Shown piece by piece: positions 1 through 8,832 of a stretch of 64,000 bases of DNA. Position 1 is the stretch's first letter, and each line of letters begins with the position of its first letter. The notes beneath the pieces were generated by a model. The model worked only from the letters and a program-made list of their open reading frames with translations. It was not told the origin of the DNA and did not search any database. The stretch is from positions 62,001 through 126,000 of the forward strand of contig NZ_FOOH01000002.1 of the NCBI RefSeq assembly GCF_900113135.1. The letters are read 5' to 3'. The position numbers and the translations under genes were made by a program. This DNA comes from Salegentibacter agarivorans. GTDB lineage: Bacteria; Bacteroidota; Bacteroidia; Flavobacteriales; Flavobacteriaceae.

Positions 1-1318
1 TTTTTGATTCTTCCTCTAACCAGTATGGCGTGGTATAAGATGTTTTTTCCGGAACCTTTAATGCGATCTTATTTTGCCAGTTTTCGTTATTTTTTAGTTC
101 GGTTTCGGGTTGAACTTTAGAGTCATTCGGACTTAATTCTATTGAACTCAAAATTACAGGAAAATCACTTCGGTTAATAGCCTCCAGTTTAATTGTTACG
201 CTATCTTTTGGAGTTGCTGAAGGCTGAGAAGCTACTGCTTCTAAAAATAAGCCTGTGCTGGCGTAAATAATATTTTTAATTTCTTTGGTTTTTAATTCCC
301 GCCAATGTTCATTTGGTAATTTCTGGATCAGCTTATAAGCTTCAAGAAGTTGGGGTAGGCTAGCGGCAGGATTTGTAAAACTGTAGTTTTCTTCAACTTG
401 ATGTAGAATTTTACTAATTTCAGCACCACCTTCTAATTTGTTCCAGGAAGTATCTATACCTTCAAACACATCTTGCGAGCGTATGGTATCTCCTTTAATT
501 GGTTCTAAATACTCCATTTGTTTACCACGGGACCCAGTACTTCCAAAGCCTTGAGATTGGTGTTGGCTTCGGCTTAAAGATGAAATTTCGGGATTTGAAA
601 GTCCCAGTAGCGGAAAATAAACTCCGGTGTCAAAACTTATAAATCTATCTTTACTGGCTTCTTCAAAAGCTTCTTCACCGCCATAAAACCAGGGCGAAGT
701 ATTAAAATATGCACGTTTTGGTTGGTGGGTGTTGGTATAATTTAATTGGTCTGGAAATTTATTGGGATTAGCAGCAGCATCAAAAGCTTCTAAACTTAGA
801 AGGGCAGAAGAAGTGTGATGCCCGTGAGTACTCCCGGGGGTGCGATGATCAAACCGATTTATAATCACATCTGGTTTAAAATTTCTAATTATCCAAACCA
901 CATCGCTTAATACTTTTTCTTTATCCCAAATTTTAAGGGTTTCTTCCGGGGTTTTAGAATAACCAAAATCGTTAGCACGGGTAAAAAACTGCTCTCCACC
1001 GTCTATTTCTCTCGCCGCAAGTAATTCCTGGGTTCTTATTAAGCCCAGTTGTTCTCTTAGTTCTGGGCCAATTAGGTTTTGACCACCATCACCTCGGGTT
1101 AAGGATAAATATGCGGTTCGGGCGTGTTTTTCGTTTGAAAAATAGGAAATTAATCGGGTGTTTTCATCATCGGGGTGTGCGCCAATGTATAAAACCGAAC
1201 CAAGGAAATTCAGCTTTTTTATTTTCTGAAATATTTCAGAAGCATTTAATTTTTCGGGTTCCTGTGCGTGTAAATTCAACAGGAAAAAACAGAAAAGTAA
1301 ACTAAATAGTTTTCGCAT
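1..1318 (-). CDS. PIG-L family deacetylase, 3' part missing (runs off the window)
   Basis: The reading frame is open from an ATG at 1318 to the left edge, about 439 codons, so the C-terminus lies outside the window. The protein begins with a signal peptide (residues 1-18, ending LHAQ) and then shows the PIG-L/LmbE zinc motif AHPDDE at about residues 47-52, with a histidine-rich STHGHH motif further on that would supply the third zinc ligand. PIG-L enzymes remove N-acetyl groups from N-acetylglucosaminyl compounds. Bacteroidota carry long secreted versions of about 800 residues, which fits the size seen here. The substrate cannot be inferred. A TATATTTG sequence matching the -7 box lies upstream at 1346-1353 on the minus strand, but I found no well-placed -33 TTG. 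Confidence 0.9.
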   Translation of the reverse strand, partial: MRKLFSLLFCFFLLNLHAQEPEKLNASEIFQKIKKLNFLGSVLYIGAHPDDENTRLISYFSNEKHARTAYLSLTRGDGGQNLIGPELREQLGLIRTQELLAAREIDGGEQFFTRANDFGYSKTPEETLKIWDKEKVLSDVVWIIRNFKPDVIINRFDHRTPGSTHGHHTSSALLSLEAFDAAANPNKFPDQLNYTNTHQPKRAYFNTSPWFYGGEEAFEEASKDRFISFDTGVYFPLLGLSNPEISSLSRSQHQSQGFGSTGSRGKQMEYLEPIKGDTIRSQDVFEGIDTSWNKLEGGAEISKILHQVEENYSFTNPAASLPQLLEAYKLIQKLPNEHWRELKTKEIKNIIYASTGLFLEAVASQPSATPKDSVTIKLEAINRSDFPVILSSIELSPNDSKVQPETELKNNENWQNKIALKVPEKTSYTTPYWLEEESK

Positions 1319-1484
1319 AAATTTCACGGCGATTAATAAGACATCCAAATATAAAAACTTTAGCCGCCTGAAGATAGAAAATTAACTGCTTTTACCCGGT
1401 AATCGTGATTTAATTATGTAAGGACTATTTATAATTTACAATAATAACAGCAGAAATTTGGAAAGCAAAAGATTTCTAAATGGT

Positions 1485-2024
1485 TTAAAGACTGCTTTTA
1501 TCTCCATCCAGGTAAACATCTTTGGCAACTAAAGAAACCGCTTTTTGAAGAATTAAGTTATTTGGGTAGGTTATTAATTCTCCCTCTAAAGTTCTGAGGT
1601 GTAAATGAAAAGCCTTTATATCTTCAATAATAGCTTCAATAGGTAGATCTTTATCGTGAATCTTTATTTTGTCTCCAATTTTATACGGAAATGAAAAGAA
1701 AAGAATTACACCTGAAGTAATATTGCTAAGAATAGACCAAATAGCAAAAAGCGCAACCCCAAGCACTGCAAAAACCGAAGAAAATATTAAAGAAAGTTCG
1801 GTTAGTCCCATTCCCCAGGCAATGGCTAATAAGAAAACCGCGATAAATAGGATAAGTATATTAATGTATTTAAACATTAACCGGGTTCGGGTGAAGTCTA
1901 TTTCACTTCGTTTTCCAACCCTATGAGCAGCTTTTTTTAACAAAAACTGGACGATTAATAAGGCAAATACAGTAATTATCGTGTAGGTAATTTCAGATCT
2001 GTATTGAGTTAAAACTTCAAACAT
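1485..2024 (-). CDS. Small mechanosensitive ion channel (MscS family)
   Basis: This 179-residue protein has about three transmembrane segments (residues 10-30, 52-72, 78-110) followed by a short beta domain. The third segment is rich in Ala/Gly/Ser and leads into a loop with FSFPYKIGD, typical of the MscS pore and the start of its cytoplasmic beta domain. MscS channels open when membrane tension rises and release solutes during osmotic downshock. The protein is shorter than E. coli MscS (286 residues) and lacks most of the C-terminal vestibule. It is the last gene of the leftward run that begins with the DUF2520 gene, separated from maf by about 150 nt. Confidence 0.85.
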   Translation of the reverse strand: MFEVLTQYRSEITYTIITVFALLIVQFLLKKAAHRVGKRSEIDFTRTRLMFKYINILILFIAVFLLAIAWGMGLTELSLIFSSVFAVLGVALFAIWSILSNITSGVILFFSFPYKIGDKIKIHDKDLPIEAIIEDIKAFHLHLRTLEGELITYPNNLILQKAVSLVAKDVYLDGDKSSL

Positions 2025-2176
2025 TTTAGTGCTAATAATTTTATATAAAGGTAGATTTTAAAAGCTATTTTCAAATAAAAATTATGGACTTATTTAAAAT
2101 TTTTACTTTCAGTTTAAGGTTAACTTAAAGCTTAAGGTTATGTTATTTAATGATTTTATAATCAATTAATTATAAT

Positions 2177-2767
2177 TTAAATAGAAGCAAGGTCAATTAG
2201 TTCGTTATAAACTAAATGGGTTGGAAGCCCTACTACATTAAAATAACTTCCTTCCAGATTGGTAATTCCAATTAAGCCAATCCATTCCTGTATTGCATAG
2301 CCGCCAGCTTTGTCAAAGGTTTTAAAATTTTCAACGTAATAATCAATCTCCCCGCTGGTAAGTTCTTTAAAAGTTACTTTTGTTTCGCAGTTTACGGTAG
2401 ATTGATGATTGTGCGTAGTAAAACATACCGAAGTAAAAACACTATGGGTTTTACCCGATAATGATCTAAGCATCTCTTTAGCTTCAAGCGTAGTTTCAGG
2501 TTTTCCCATAGCTTTGTCTTCGTTGTACACTATGGTATCGCTGGTAATTAAAATCTGATCTTTTTTTAATTCCTTCTGAAAAGCTTCAGCTTTTAGTTGT
2601 GAGAGAAAATCGGTTATTTCTTCTTTTTTAAGGTAATCTGGACATACTTCTTTTACCGGTCTCACATCAATTTTAAAAGGGATATTTAAATCTTTAAAAA
2701 ATTGGTGACGTCTTGGAGAGCCTGATGCGAGAATTATTTCTTTCTTCTTTAAAAGTTCTTTAAGCAT
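2177..2767 (-). CDS. maf: Maf-like nucleoside triphosphate pyrophosphatase
   Basis: The 196-residue product starts with the Maf signature LASGSPRR near residues 13-20 and contains the conserved SDTIV and GKPET segments and the GGYAIQ motif in the second half. Maf/YhdE proteins hydrolyse non-canonical or modified nucleotides (dTTP, UTP, m5UTP and similar) to monophosphates and are thought to act as house-cleaning enzymes. Length is normal. It lies 78 nt downstream of the UbiA-family gene on the same strand, in an order I recall as common in Flavobacteriaceae. Confidence 0.93.
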   Translation of the reverse strand: MLKELLKKKEIILASGSPRRHQFFKDLNIPFKIDVRPVKEVCPDYLKKEEITDFLSQLKAEAFQKELKKDQILITSDTIVYNEDKAMGKPETTLEAKEMLRSLSGKTHSVFTSVCFTTHNHQSTVNCETKVTFKELTSGEIDYYVENFKTFDKAGGYAIQEWIGLIGITNLEGSYFNVVGLPTHLVYNELIDLASI

Positions 2768-2845
2768 AATTATTTTATTAAAATCCCTGTAAGATAAGAT
2801 TATTTGTAAAATTTTTTGTTGAGTGAAGTATACCAGGTGTAAATT

Positions 2846-3763
2846 CTATGAAACAAGAATAAACTGATATAAGCCTATAGAAGTTAGTCCGAAAAACATT
2901 ATTATTTTTAATAATAAGCTTAGGTGTGAAAAATGTTTCTTCTTTTTGGCTTCCCAAATTTTAACCTGGAAATAGAGTAGGGGTGCGAGTATAAAAATAA
3001 GAGTATATATTACCAGGAAAGTATTCTCAAATAAATAATTGTAAATATAATATACAATTGCGGCCACGGGTAAAATGCCTATTGCAAAAATGATCTTATT
3101 GGTGCGGCTATGCCCAAGAATTATAGGTAAGGTTTGTATTCCGGCGTTATAATCTCCTTTCGCATCTTCCTGATCTTTTACTATTTCCCGAAGTAAATTT
3201 ATTAGAAATGCAAAAATTGCATAATCCAGTAAAATTGAAAATAGTAAAGATTGAACCTGTTTATTTTGTGAATTTATTGCAGGAAAAAGATCAAAAACTG
3301 AAGGCAAAAGCACCACAAAGCCAACAAGCAAGCTAATTAAAACATTCCCCAGCACAGGAATTTGCTTTAAATAACTGGCATAAAGGTAGAGTAAAGCTGA
3401 AGAAAAGATGAAAATCGCAACAAACCCGGGTTTGCCCAGTAAATTAGCAAGGTAAAAACCAATTCCTACGCCAATAACATTCAAAATTATAAATAAATTA
3501 TTCGCTTTTTTTTCTGAAATTTTATTGCCTATAATCAGCTTTTCCGGTTTGTTAATTTTATCGGCCTGTACATCATAAATATCATTAATTACGTATCCCG
3601 AAGCGGCAATACAAAGTGTGGCAAGCATAAGGAGCGCATACCCAAAAGTGCTAAGCGTAATTGCAGCGCCAAATTCCTCGAAAAATGAAAATTTAATCAG
3701 GATTAAAGTGAGTGCAATAAAAACCAGGTTGGGCCACCGAATTAGTTTGAGGTATGCTATCAT
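2846..3763 (-). CDS. UbiA-family prenyltransferase (geranylgeranylglycerol-phosphate geranylgeranyltransferase-like)
   Basis: This 305-residue membrane protein has about eight predicted transmembrane helices and both aspartate-rich prenyl-diphosphate motifs: NDIYDVQAD near residue 61 and DQEDAKGD near residue 197. UbiA enzymes transfer prenyl chains to an acceptor inside the membrane. Flavobacterial members of this type are commonly annotated as geranylgeranylglycerol-phosphate geranylgeranyltransferase, by resemblance to archaeal enzymes. The acceptor cannot be proven from sequence, and menaquinone-type chemistry is an alternative. It starts only 6 nt after the stop of the SugE-like gene, so the two are probably co-transcribed. 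Confidence 0.8.
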   Translation of the reverse strand: MIAYLKLIRWPNLVFIALTLILIKFSFFEEFGAAITLSTFGYALLMLATLCIAASGYVINDIYDVQADKINKPEKLIIGNKISEKKANNLFIILNVIGVGIGFYLANLLGKPGFVAIFIFSSALLYLYASYLKQIPVLGNVLISLLVGFVVLLPSVFDLFPAINSQNKQVQSLLFSILLDYAIFAFLINLLREIVKDQEDAKGDYNAGIQTLPIILGHSRTNKIIFAIGILPVAAIVYYIYNYLFENTFLVIYTLIFILAPLLYFQVKIWEAKKKKHFSHLSLLLKIIMFFGLTSIGLYQFILVS

Positions 3764-3769
3764 ATTTAA

Positions 3770-4096
3770 TTATTCAGAAACAAATTTTAGACCTATGAGG
3801 GAAATAATTAAGGTGCTTAAGAAAAAGATACGCCAAAAATGCGCGGGTTCCTTAAAGATAAAAATACCCAGCAAAACGGTGCCCACAGCTCCAATACCTG
3901 TCCAAACCGCGTAAGCAGTGCCTATGGGTAGCGTTTGGGTAGCTTTGTAAAGTAGAACCATACTTAGCGTGAGCGAAAATAAAAAGCCAACAAACCAAAG
4001 GGTACTGGTATTTCCCGAGGTGACTTTCATTTTTCCCAGACAAAAAGCGAAACCTACTTCAAAAAGTCCGGCGAGAATAAGTATAATCCAGTTCAT
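3770..4096 (-). CDS. gdx: SMR-family guanidinium exporter (SugE/Gdx type)
   Basis: At 108 residues with four transmembrane helices this is a complete small multidrug resistance protein. The start MNWIILILAGLFEV has the membrane-embedded glutamate at residue 13, and the segment PIGTAYAVWTGIGAVGT is nearly identical to E. coli SugE/Gdx, which separates it from EmrE-type drug pumps. Gdx works as a dual-topology homodimer and exchanges guanidinium for protons. The gene sits tightly between kdsC (3 nt gap) and the UbiA gene (6 nt gap). I see no guanidine riboswitch, and the crowded position leaves no room for one, so regulation must come from the shared operon. Confidence 0.9.
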   Translation of the reverse strand: MNWIILILAGLFEVGFAFCLGKMKVTSGNTSTLWFVGFLFSLTLSMVLLYKATQTLPIGTAYAVWTGIGAVGTVLLGIFIFKEPAHFWRIFFLSTLIISLIGLKFVSE

Positions 4097-4099
4097 TTA

Positions 4100-4609
4100 T
4101 TATTTATCAATCCATTTACCCTGCACTTTCATCACCTGCTCAATCACATCTCTTACACAACCTTTTCCGCCTTTTTTATGCGAAACATATTTTGAAATTT
4201 CTTTTACTTCGGCTACCGCATCCTGGGGGCAGCAAGGTAAACCAACAAGTTTCATAGGATAATAATCGGGAATATCGTCTCCCATATATAGAACATCTTC
4301 GGCGTTAATTTCATAAATATCGAAGAACTCGTCCATTTGTTCCACTTTATCGTGAATGCCCAGATAAATATCTGTAATTCCAAGGTCTCTAAGACGTTTG
4401 CGAACACCTTCGTTTTTCCCTCCAGAAATTATACAAACCGTAAAACCGGCATTTTTAGCTGCTTTTAAAGCATAACCATCTTTAATATTCATAGTACGAA
4501 GAAGTTCACCCTGAGTACTAATTTGAATGCTCCCATCGGTAAGCACACCGTCTACATCAAAAACAAAAGTGTTGATTTGGTTTAAATATTCTTTATAATT
4601 TTTTTCCAT
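4100..4609 (-). CDS. kdsC: HAD-family phosphatase, KdsC-like (Kdo-8-phosphate phosphatase)
   Basis: This 169-residue protein is a cap-less HAD phosphatase. It has the nucleophile motif DVDGVLTDG at residues 18-26, the SGG motif (IISGGKN) and the final acidic motif YMGDDIPD. Length and motifs match KdsC, which removes phosphate from 3-deoxy-D-manno-octulosonate 8-phosphate to give Kdo for lipopolysaccharide; the enzyme acts as a tetramer. The gene overlaps the end of the upstream DUF2520 gene by 17 nt, so translation is probably coupled. Confidence 0.88.
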   Translation of the reverse strand: MEKNYKEYLNQINTFVFDVDGVLTDGSIQISTQGELLRTMNIKDGYALKAAKNAGFTVCIISGGKNEGVRKRLRDLGITDIYLGIHDKVEQMDEFFDIYEINAEDVLYMGDDIPDYYPMKLVGLPCCPQDAVAEVKEISKYVSHKKGGKGCVRDVIEQVMKVQGKWIDK

Positions 4610-5354
4610 GAAAATCCTGAATAGATTGGGTTAAAATGCTGTAAATGTCTTTATTTTTTTTTGGTAAAAGTCTTAAATGAGCTTCAATCGTTTTTTGGTC
4701 ATTTCTTATGGCCGGGCCGGTTTGAGCATCTTTTGGTGCTAAGCTTTCAATTTTTGAAGCGGTTTCCTTAATAAGTGGTCTTAAAATACTAAAATCTACC
4801 TGGTTTTTTTCGCAAATTTCTGCGCCAAGAGTATATAAATGATTGCTGAAATTGTTTACAAAAACTGCTGCCAGGTGTAAAGCTTTGCGTTGCTCAGAAT
4901 TTACTTCTCTAACGTCTTTGGTGATTTCTAAAGTCAGTTTCTTAATTTTTTCTAAATTTTCAGCTGAATTTGCTTCGATGCAAACCGGGATTTCCCCAAA
5001 ATCTACCAATTTGTTTTTAGAAAAAGTTTGCAACGGATAAAACACTCCGAAATTACTCAAATTTTCCAACGCATTTAAACTTACCGCGCCCGAGGTATGT
5101 AAAACTATCCCTGGAAGGTCTTTTAGATTATGGGCAACATCGGCAATTACATCATCTTTTAAAGCGAGTAAATAGAAATCGGCCGATTTTAAGTCGCTGA
5201 TCCTGTTTGTGGTATTGGTGTAATCTTTAAAATAATTCAGGTTTTCTTCCAGGTGATTATACACCTGGATTACCCTGGTGTTTTCTGCTTCAGAAAATGC
5301 TCTAAATAGATGAAATGCAACATTCCCTGCACCTAAAATTACCACTTCTATCAT
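4593..5354 (-). CDS. Rossmann-like and DUF2520 domain protein
   Basis: The 253-residue product opens with an NAD(P)-binding Rossmann glycine motif, ILGAGNVAFHL (residues 6-16), and continues into an all-helical C-terminal half typical of DUF2520. The arrangement resembles pyrroline-5-carboxylate reductase and 6-phosphogluconate dehydrogenase relatives, but the substrate is unknown. It is the first gene of the leftward cluster DUF2520-kdsC-sugE-UbiA-maf-mscS and diverges from the cytochrome c assembly gene with 122 nt between them. The stable pairing with kdsC suggests a link to cell-envelope metabolism; this is inference. Confidence 0.85.
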   Translation of the reverse strand: MIEVVILGAGNVAFHLFRAFSEAENTRVIQVYNHLEENLNYFKDYTNTTNRISDLKSADFYLLALKDDVIADVAHNLKDLPGIVLHTSGAVSLNALENLSNFGVFYPLQTFSKNKLVDFGEIPVCIEANSAENLEKIKKLTLEITKDVREVNSEQRKALHLAAVFVNNFSNHLYTLGAEICEKNQVDFSILRPLIKETASKIESLAPKDAQTGPAIRNDQKTIEAHLRLLPKKNKDIYSILTQSIQDFHGKKL

Positions 5355-5447
5355 TCGGCTAAATTATTAAAAATATTGAGGCAATAAAATTAACATTCAT
5401 GTAGGAGAATGTCTTGATTTTTACTATTTCAAACCGTTAAAATTCCC

Positions 5448-5455
5448 TAAATTTG
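5448..5455 (+). promoter_or_regulatory. Candidate -7 box (TAAATTTG) for the cytochrome c assembly gene
   Basis: TAAATTTG matches the Bacteroidota TAnnTTTG element and lies 21 nt before the ATG at 5477. No TTG occurs at the usual 17-23 nt upstream spacing, so this is a half-match only. Confidence 0.4.
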
Positions 5456-5476
5456 CGGGCTTAAAAGAGTTACTTC

Positions 5477-8400
5477 ATGCAGAATAAAATAGCCTCTGTC
5501 ATATTTTCTACACGTATAATGGCAGTCTTATTTGTGGTCTATGCAATAGCCCTGGCGTTGGGAACATTTATTGAAAGTTGGTACAGTATAGAAACCGCGA
5601 GAGTGTTAATTTATAACGCCTGGTGGTTTGAAGCCATTATGGTATTTTTTGTGATTAATTTCGCCGGAAATATTAAACGGTATAACCTTCATAAACGCGA
5701 AAAATGGTCTTCACTTTTAATCCATTTATCGTTTGTATTAATTTTAGTTGGTGCCTTTATTACCCGTTATATTAGTTATGAAGGTGTGATGCCTATCACG
5801 GAAGGTGAAACAACAAATATCATGCTTTCAGAAAAAACCTATTTTACCGCATTTATTGACGGGGAAATAGACGGCGAACCTCGCCGAAGGGTTTTGGAAG
5901 AACAGGTGCTTTTTGCCCCTGAAACCGAGAATGACTACGTATTAAATACCGATTATAATGGGCAACCGGTTACTATTGAAGCTACTAATTTTATTTATGG
6001 TGCTAAAGAAGAATTAGTTCCTGCCGAAGATGGAGAGAATCATCTTAAATTGGTAGAAGCCGGTGGTGGTAATCGTCACGACCATTATTTAAAAGAGGGC
6101 GAAGTTCAAAACATACACAATGTCTTATTCGCGTTAAATGAACCTACCGAGGGAGCGATTAATATAACGTATGAGGAAGAAACCGGAAAATACACTATAA
6201 ACTCTCCATTTGAAGGCGATTATATGCGAATGGCCGACCAGGAGAAAGGGAATTTGGTTAAAGATTCTACCCAAAACTTAATGCTGCGCTCTCTTTATAA
6301 TATAGGGGCTATGCAATTTGTAATTCCTGAACCGGTGGTTAAAGGAAAATACGATATTATAAAAACCCCAGAAAAAACCGACGGCCAGAGCGATGCTCTA
6401 ACGGTAAAAGTTACTTCTGAAGGGGAATCTGAAACAGTTACTATTTTGGGTGGCCAGGGAATTCCCAGTGAACCTCATAAAGTAGAACTTGCCGGCCTGG
6501 AACTATTCCTTAACTACGGTAGTAAAGAGATAGAATTGCCTTTTGCATTAAAACTGAACGATTTTATTGCCAATAGATATCCGGGAACTGAAAACAGTTA
6601 TTCTTCATTTAAAAGTAAAGTTGAAATTGTGGAAGAAGGAAAAGAAAATGTTCCCTACGAGATTTATATGAACCACGTTTTAGATCACAAAGGTTTCAGA
6701 TTCTTCCAGGCCAGTTTTATGCCAGATGAAAGCGGTACAGTACTTTCTGTAAATCACGATTTCTGGGGTACCTGGGTAACTTATATAGGTTATTTTCTAC
6801 TTTATTTGGGATTAATGCTCATCTTGTTTGATAAAGGTTCCCGTTTTGGAAACCTTAAGGATATGCTTGAAAAAGTAAAAGACAAAAAGAAAAAATTAAC
6901 TACGGTGCTTATTTTCTTTATGGCTACCGGCTCTATGTTTGCACAAACACCGGGAGACGAGCACGAGCATGCTGAATCGGCCAAAAGAGAAGTAGATTCT
7001 ATTATTAAAAGCAACGCCATAAGCGAAGAGCACGCTGCTGATTTTGGCCGACTTATAATCCAGGATGCCGGCGGAAGGATGAAACCCGCTAATACGTATT
7101 CTTCAGAATTGCTTCGGAAATTAAGCAAATCTGATTCTTACGAAGGCTTAAGTTCAGACCAGGTTTTAGTTTCACTTACTCAAAACCCAATGATTTGGTA
7201 TAATGTACCTATTATTTATGTTGAAAAACATAACGATAGTTTACATAATCTTCTTGGGGTAGAAGAAGGGAAAAAATACCTTACCCTTAGTAGTTTCTTT
7301 GACGAGATGGGGAATTATAAACTTTCTCCGCTGTTAGAAGAAGCCTACCAGGCTGCTGTGCCTAATAAATTTCAGAAAGATTTTATCAATACCGATAAAA
7401 AAGTGAATTTATTATATCGTGCGCTTCAGGGTAAGATTTTAAGAATTTTCCCAATTCCGGAACATGAAAATAATAAATGGGTTTCTTATCCTGAATTAGA
7501 AGATGAAGAAGGTGCTTTTAAAGGAATGGATTCGGTGTACACCAAACAAATTCTTCCACTTTATATGACTTCCCTTTCTGATGCGGTTGAAAGTGGAGAT
7601 TATTCTAAAGCAAACCAGTTTCTGGAAAGTATAAAAGGATTTCAAAAGAAATTCGGGGCCGAAGTATTGCCTTCAGAAGAAAAGGTTAATGCAGAAATTG
7701 CTTATAACAAATACGATATTTTTAGGAATCTTTTTTGGATGTATATGGTAGCCGGTTTATTTATGCTGGTTATTGTAATTGTAAAGATTTTTAAAGAAAA
7801 TAAATTTATTGATTGGCTGGTTAAAATAAGCGCCGTCGTTATAATTGTTCTTTTTGTTTTACATACTTTAGGTTTAATTGCCCGGTGGTATATTTCTGGA
7901 CACGCACCCTGGAGTGATGCTTACGAGTCTATGATTTACGTAGCCTGGGCCACAATGTTCTTTGGTTTGGCTTTTGGAAGAAAAAGTACCTTAACTATTG
8001 CATCTACAGCCTTTGTAACTTCAATGATTTTGATGATTGCGCACTGGAACTGGATGGATCCATCTATAGCAAACCTCCAGCCTGTGTTAGATTCCTATTG
8101 GTTAATGATTCACGTTTCAGTAATTGTGGGAAGTTACGGCCCATTTACCCTGGGAATGATTCTGGGGGCAGTGGCATTGCTTTTAATGATTTTTACTACT
8201 GAAAAGAATAAAAAGAAAATGGATCTCAATATAAAAGAGATCACCATTATTACTGAAATGGCGTTAACTGTAGGTTTGGTAATGCTAACCATTGGAAACT
8301 TCCTTGGAGGACAATGGGCTAATGAAAGCTGGGGACGTTACTGGGGCTGGGACCCTAAAGAAACCTGGGCTTTAATTAGTATTATGGTTTATGCCTTCGT

Positions 8401-8665
8401 AATACATATGCGACTTGTGCCGGGATTACGAAGTAGATGGTTCTTTAATCTTATGGCTGTTGTATCTTTTGCCAGTATTTTAATGACTTATTTTGGAGTA
8501 AACTTCTACTTAGCAGGTTTACACTCTTACGCAAGCGGAGATAAAGTGATAACGCCAACATTTATTTATTACGCCGTGGCTATAGTAGCCTTGCTTGGTG
8601 CAGTTTCTTACTGGAGATTCCAGAAGTTTTATGCTAAAAAGCCCAAGAAGAAGATTGAAAAATAA
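5477..8665 (+). CDS. ccsA: Fused ResB/CcsA cytochrome c assembly protein (system II)
   Basis: The 1062-residue membrane protein joins both parts of the system II haem exporter and ligase. The N-terminal ResB/CcsB-like part has transmembrane helices near residues 12-32, 45-62 and 76-95, then a large periplasmic region and a helix near 430-450. The C-terminal CcsA part begins near residue 745 with several helices and carries the haem-handling WWD motif (WGRYWGWDPKETW) at about 952-964. Such fusions are known in Bacteroidota and epsilonproteobacteria. Residues about 475-492, after a lysine run, look like a signal peptide ending MFAQ, probably marking the old gene junction. The protein attaches haem to c-type cytochromes on the outer face of the inner membrane. 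Confidence 0.95.
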   Translation: MQNKIASVIFSTRIMAVLFVVYAIALALGTFIESWYSIETARVLIYNAWWFEAIMVFFVINFAGNIKRYNLHKREKWSSLLIHLSFVLILVGAFITRYISYEGVMPITEGETTNIMLSEKTYFTAFIDGEIDGEPRRRVLEEQVLFAPETENDYVLNTDYNGQPVTIEATNFIYGAKEELVPAEDGENHLKLVEAGGGNRHDHYLKEGEVQNIHNVLFALNEPTEGAINITYEEETGKYTINSPFEGDYMRMADQEKGNLVKDSTQNLMLRSLYNIGAMQFVIPEPVVKGKYDIIKTPEKTDGQSDALTVKVTSEGESETVTILGGQGIPSEPHKVELAGLELFLNYGSKEIELPFALKLNDFIANRYPGTENSYSSFKSKVEIVEEGKENVPYEIYMNHVLDHKGFRFFQASFMPDESGTVLSVNHDFWGTWVTYIGYFLLYLGLMLILFDKGSRFGNLKDMLEKVKDKKKKLTTVLIFFMATGSMFAQTPGDEHEHAESAKREVDSIIKSNAISEEHAADFGRLIIQDAGGRMKPANTYSSELLRKLSKSDSYEGLSSDQVLVSLTQNPMIWYNVPIIYVEKHNDSLHNLLGVEEGKKYLTLSSFFDEMGNYKLSPLLEEAYQAAVPNKFQKDFINTDKKVNLLYRALQGKILRIFPIPEHENNKWVSYPELEDEEGAFKGMDSVYTKQILPLYMTSLSDAVESGDYSKANQFLESIKGFQKKFGAEVLPSEEKVNAEIAYNKYDIFRNLFWMYMVAGLFMLVIVIVKIFKENKFIDWLVKISAVVIIVLFVLHTLGLIARWYISGHAPWSDAYESMIYVAWATMFFGLAFGRKSTLTIASTAFVTSMILMIAHWNWMDPSIANLQPVLDSYWLMIHVSVIVGSYGPFTLGMILGAVALLLMIFTTEKNKKKMDLNIKEITIITEMALTVGLVMLTIGNFLGGQWANESWGRYWGWDPKETWALISIMVYAFVIHMRLVPGLRSRWFFNLMAVVSFASILMTYFGVNFYLAGLHSYASGDKVITPTFIYYAVAIVALLGAVSYWRFQKFYAKKPKKKIEK

Positions 8666-8715
8666 TTAGAAAATTGCGAACTGAAAAATCTCGTGTTTAA
8701 AGTAAGGTGGTGAGG

Positions 8716-8772
8716 CTTCTAATATGTATAGATTCACAACAACTTAGATCCTGAAACAAGTTCAGGATGACG
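8716..8772. repeat. Dispersed palindromic repeat, family A (right half intact)
   Basis: The palindrome CTGAAACAAGTTCAG flanked by GATC and GATGACG lies at 8746-8772. Upstream, the degenerate CTTCTAATATG matches the middle of fuller copies at 34424-34511 and 60823-60957. It lies between the converging ccsA and fumC genes, directly before a terminator hairpin. Confidence 0.75.
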
Positions 8773-8775
8773 AAT

Positions 8776-8811
8776 AAAAAAGCCTGTCTAAATTTTTTAG
8801 ACAGGCTTTTT
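8776..8811. terminator. Bidirectional intrinsic terminator between ccsA and fumC
   Basis: A-run, then stem AAAAGCCTGTCTAAA paired with TTTAGACAGGCTTTT, then a T-run. The structure works on both strands and would end both converging genes. Confidence 0.85.
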
Positions 8812-8832
8812 GAGTTTATACAAAGGAATCAA

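Noticed and set aside
1111-1305. 64-codon ORF on the plus strand opposite the PIG-L gene
   Set aside because: It is a shadow of a gene with a clear signal peptide and zinc motif on the minus strand.
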